From Paraburkholderia sabiae (GTDB lineage: Bacteria > Pseudomonadota > Gammaproteobacteria > Burkholderiales > Burkholderiaceae): DNA of 64,000 nt. The stretch lies in the NCBI RefSeq assembly GCF_030412785.1, contig NZ_CP125295.1, positions 806,001 through 870,000 of the forward strand, written 5' to 3'. Position numbers and translations under genes: made by a program. Shown one piece after another: positions 62,638-64,000 of this stretch (the stretch's first letter is position 1; each line of letters begins with the position of its first letter). The notes under the pieces were generated by a model. It was given only the letters and a program-made list of their open reading frames with translations, did not search any database and was not told where the DNA came from.

Positions 62638-63144
62638 CTATCGCGCGCCGCGATTACGCCAAAGACCAAGCGCCAGCGCGAGAAATGCCACAACAAACCC
62701 AACCAGCGACCAGGCAGGCAAAGAAAGCCCAAGAATCGGCGGATAAGGCGTTTCGCACAAACCGGCAACCTTAAAAACACTCGGCAGCCAGTGCGCCGGC
62801 GGCAAACCATCAACAATCGGCTGCAACGCATCGAACCCGCAGCTGAAATTCGGATGCGACTGCACATACACATGCCGCGCGGCCGTCACCAGCCCGCCGA
62901 GCGCCGACAGCAGCGCCAGCACCTCGAGCAGCCGCACGCCCGTCCAGCCGCGCATCCGCGCACCGAGGAACGCGAAAATCGCGATCAGCAGAAAGAAATA
63001 GCGCTGGATGATGCACAACGGGCACGGATCTTCGTGTTCGACGAACTGCAGATACAACGCGCCACCCACGAGCGCGAGACAGACGAGACCGAGTAGAACG
63101 AGCAGACTGCGTTCGCGGCGCAATTTAACGTTGTCGATATTCAT
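62638..63144 (-). CDS. dsbB: DsbB, disulfide-bond formation membrane protein
   Basis: 168 residues with four membrane helices. Cys41-Cys44 in [13 protein letters not shown] is the first redox pair facing the periplasm, and Cys102 (NFSCGFD) and Cys130 (AGLCETP) form the second pair. DsbB reoxidises DsbA and passes electrons to ubiquinone; the Arg of IIQRYFF fits the quinone site. It stands alone, with its stop only 4 bp from palindrome B, which could contribute its terminator. Confidence 0.95.
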   Translation of the reverse strand: MNIDNVKLRRERSLLVLLGLVCLALVGGALYLQFVEHEDPCPLCIIQRYFFLLIAIFAFLGARMRGWTGVRLLEVLALLSALGGLVTAARHVYVQSHPNFSCGFDALQPIVDGLPPAHWLPSVFKVAGLCETPYPPILGLSLPAWSLVGFVVAFLALALGLWRNRGAR

Positions 63145-63240
63145 GATCCTGCTAGCGGTGGAAATTCGGTAAAAGGTGCGGCGATTCTAGCCGAAGCCCG
63201 CGGCGCATGCCGACGGCCCGGAAACGCTGCCCCGCGAGGA

Positions 63241-64000
63241 TTAGCGGATCGTATTCAATACCGCTTCGACGGCCCGTCCTATTCCCAGCAACGCATCGTC
63301 GGCGTGCGGGCCGGCCGCCAGCATCAGCCCGACGGGCGCGGCGCCGCGCGGATGGCACGGCAGCGAGATCGCGCACGCATCGAGAAAGTTGAACGCACTC
63401 GGATTGCGCAGCACGAGGCCGTTGGCGCGGAAGAACGCGTCGTCGTCGTTCACCAGTTCCGCGACGCGCGGCGGCACGATCGGCGTGGTCGGCGCGACGA
63501 TGGCATCGAAGCGCTGCCACATCGTGCGCGCCTCGACCAGCACGGCGGCGCGCTCGGCGAGCAGATCGAGATAGTCGGCGGCCGTCGCCGGCTGGCCTTT
63601 CAGGATGCGCATCAGCACGCGCGGATCGTAGGCGTCGCGGTGCGCGTCGAGCAGCGGCCGGTGCCACGCGTACGCTTCGATGGGCGAAAAGCCGAAGCGG
63701 TTGATATCGGCGAGACGGTCGAGCGGCGCAAAACGCACATCGCTGACGATCGCGCCCGCCGCCTCCAGATGCTTGAGCGCGGCATCGTAGGCTTCGGCGA
63801 CTTCCGGCTCGACGCCGTCCGTCACGTAATGATTCAGCACACCGAGCCGCACGCCTTCGAGCTGCCGCGCAGCCGGAATCACAGGCTCCAGCCCAGCCAG
63901 AATCCGGTCGACGAGCGCGCAACACGCGACCGTCGCGCCGATCGGGCCAAACGCGTCGAGCGTCGGCGAAAGCGGCACGCCGCCCTGTTTCGGCACACGG
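63241..64000 (-). CDS. Amidase (amidase-signature family), C-terminal part
   Basis: At least 253 residues of the C-terminal half; the frame continues past the window edge, so the start and the Ser-cisSer-Lys catalytic triad are not seen. The visible part begins near VPKQGGVPLSPTLDAFGPIG, the typical strand after the triad in GatA/AtzF-type amidases, followed by GVRLGVLNHYV, FDAIVAPTTPIVPPRVAELV, AFNFLDACAISLPCHPRGAA and VGLMLAAGPHADDALLGIGR. Substrate unknown. A tandem with dsbB on the same strand, but with no functional link. Confidence 0.92.
   Translation of the reverse strand, partial: RVPKQGGVPLSPTLDAFGPIGATVACCALVDRILAGLEPVIPAARQLEGVRLGVLNHYVTDGVEPEVAEAYDAALKHLEAAGAIVSDVRFAPLDRLADINRFGFSPIEAYAWHRPLLDAHRDAYDPRVLMRILKGQPATAADYLDLLAERAAVLVEARTMWQRFDAIVAPTTPIVPPRVAELVNDDDAFFRANGLVLRNPSAFNFLDACAISLPCHPRGAAPVGLMLAAGPHADDALLGIGRAVEAVLNTIR

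Overview
The window looks like a chromosomal segment of a Burkholderiaceae beta-proteobacterium, most likely Paraburkholderia or Caballeronia. This rests on the high GC, the codon usage, the gene order (rph-rdgB-hemW divergent from yicC-gmk-rpoZ-spoT; tRNA-Arg/greB/porin) and the typical Gram-negative porin. The genus is an inference; no rRNA or other decisive marker lies in the window.

Layout. (1) 1-4252: the end of a phage-like integrative element, all on the minus strand (hypothetical, AlpA-type regulator, hypothetical, RepA-like AAA ATPase, TubC-N-like protein, and a partial gene at the window edge). It abuts the 3' side of tRNA-Ser(TGA). No integrase is visible. (2) 4690-13507: housekeeping core with hemW, rdgB and rph on minus, then yicC, gmk, rpoZ, spoT, a DUF2591 protein, two identical tRNA-Arg(ACG) genes and greB. 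(3) 13626-18758: a porin, a candidate structured small RNA, a cold-shock gene with a long leader, a DnaQ/GIY-YIG nuclease, a periplasmic chorismate mutase and a 49-residue ORF. (4) 18985-23623: DUF2946, TonB receptor, BNR-propeller protein and thioredoxin-like protein, probably a metal (copper?) uptake operon. (5) 23630-33612: LysR regulator, CoA-transferase, acyl-CoA dehydrogenase, tRNA-Thr, fbp, higBA toxin-antitoxin, pepN, DUF4136 lipoprotein, and a UPF0016 manganese exporter behind a yybP-ykoY riboswitch.

(6) 34366-53676: the main specialised system, an aryl-polyene (APE) pigment cluster. Sixteen tightly coupled genes, most overlapping, encode a chain-length factor, acyltransferase, two ACPs, a membrane protein, an AMP-ligase fused to a dehydratase, a glycosyltransferase fused to an acyltransferase, an MIO aromatic ammonia-lyase, a thioesterase, a LolA-like carrier, an MMPL exporter, three ketosynthases, a dehydratase and a ketoreductase. 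They are followed by a paralogous pair of small exported proteins and by a divergent methyltransferase / flavin-dependent halogenase-like pair. Together they can make an aromatic starter, extend and dehydrate it to a polyene on ACP, tailor it, attach it to a lipid and move it to the outer membrane. (7) 54296-61856: a purine-catabolism operon xdhA-xdhB-xdhC-add-guaD. (8) 62638-64000: dsbB and a partial amidase.

Two copies of a long hierarchical palindrome of about 0.6 kb (53707-54270 and 62021-62634) bracket the purine operon and are the clearest structure not explained by genes. Other non-coding signals are a three-hairpin sRNA candidate opposite the porin, a six-copy 10-mer array inside the island ATPase gene, and two dyads 21 bp apart upstream of the AlpA gene.
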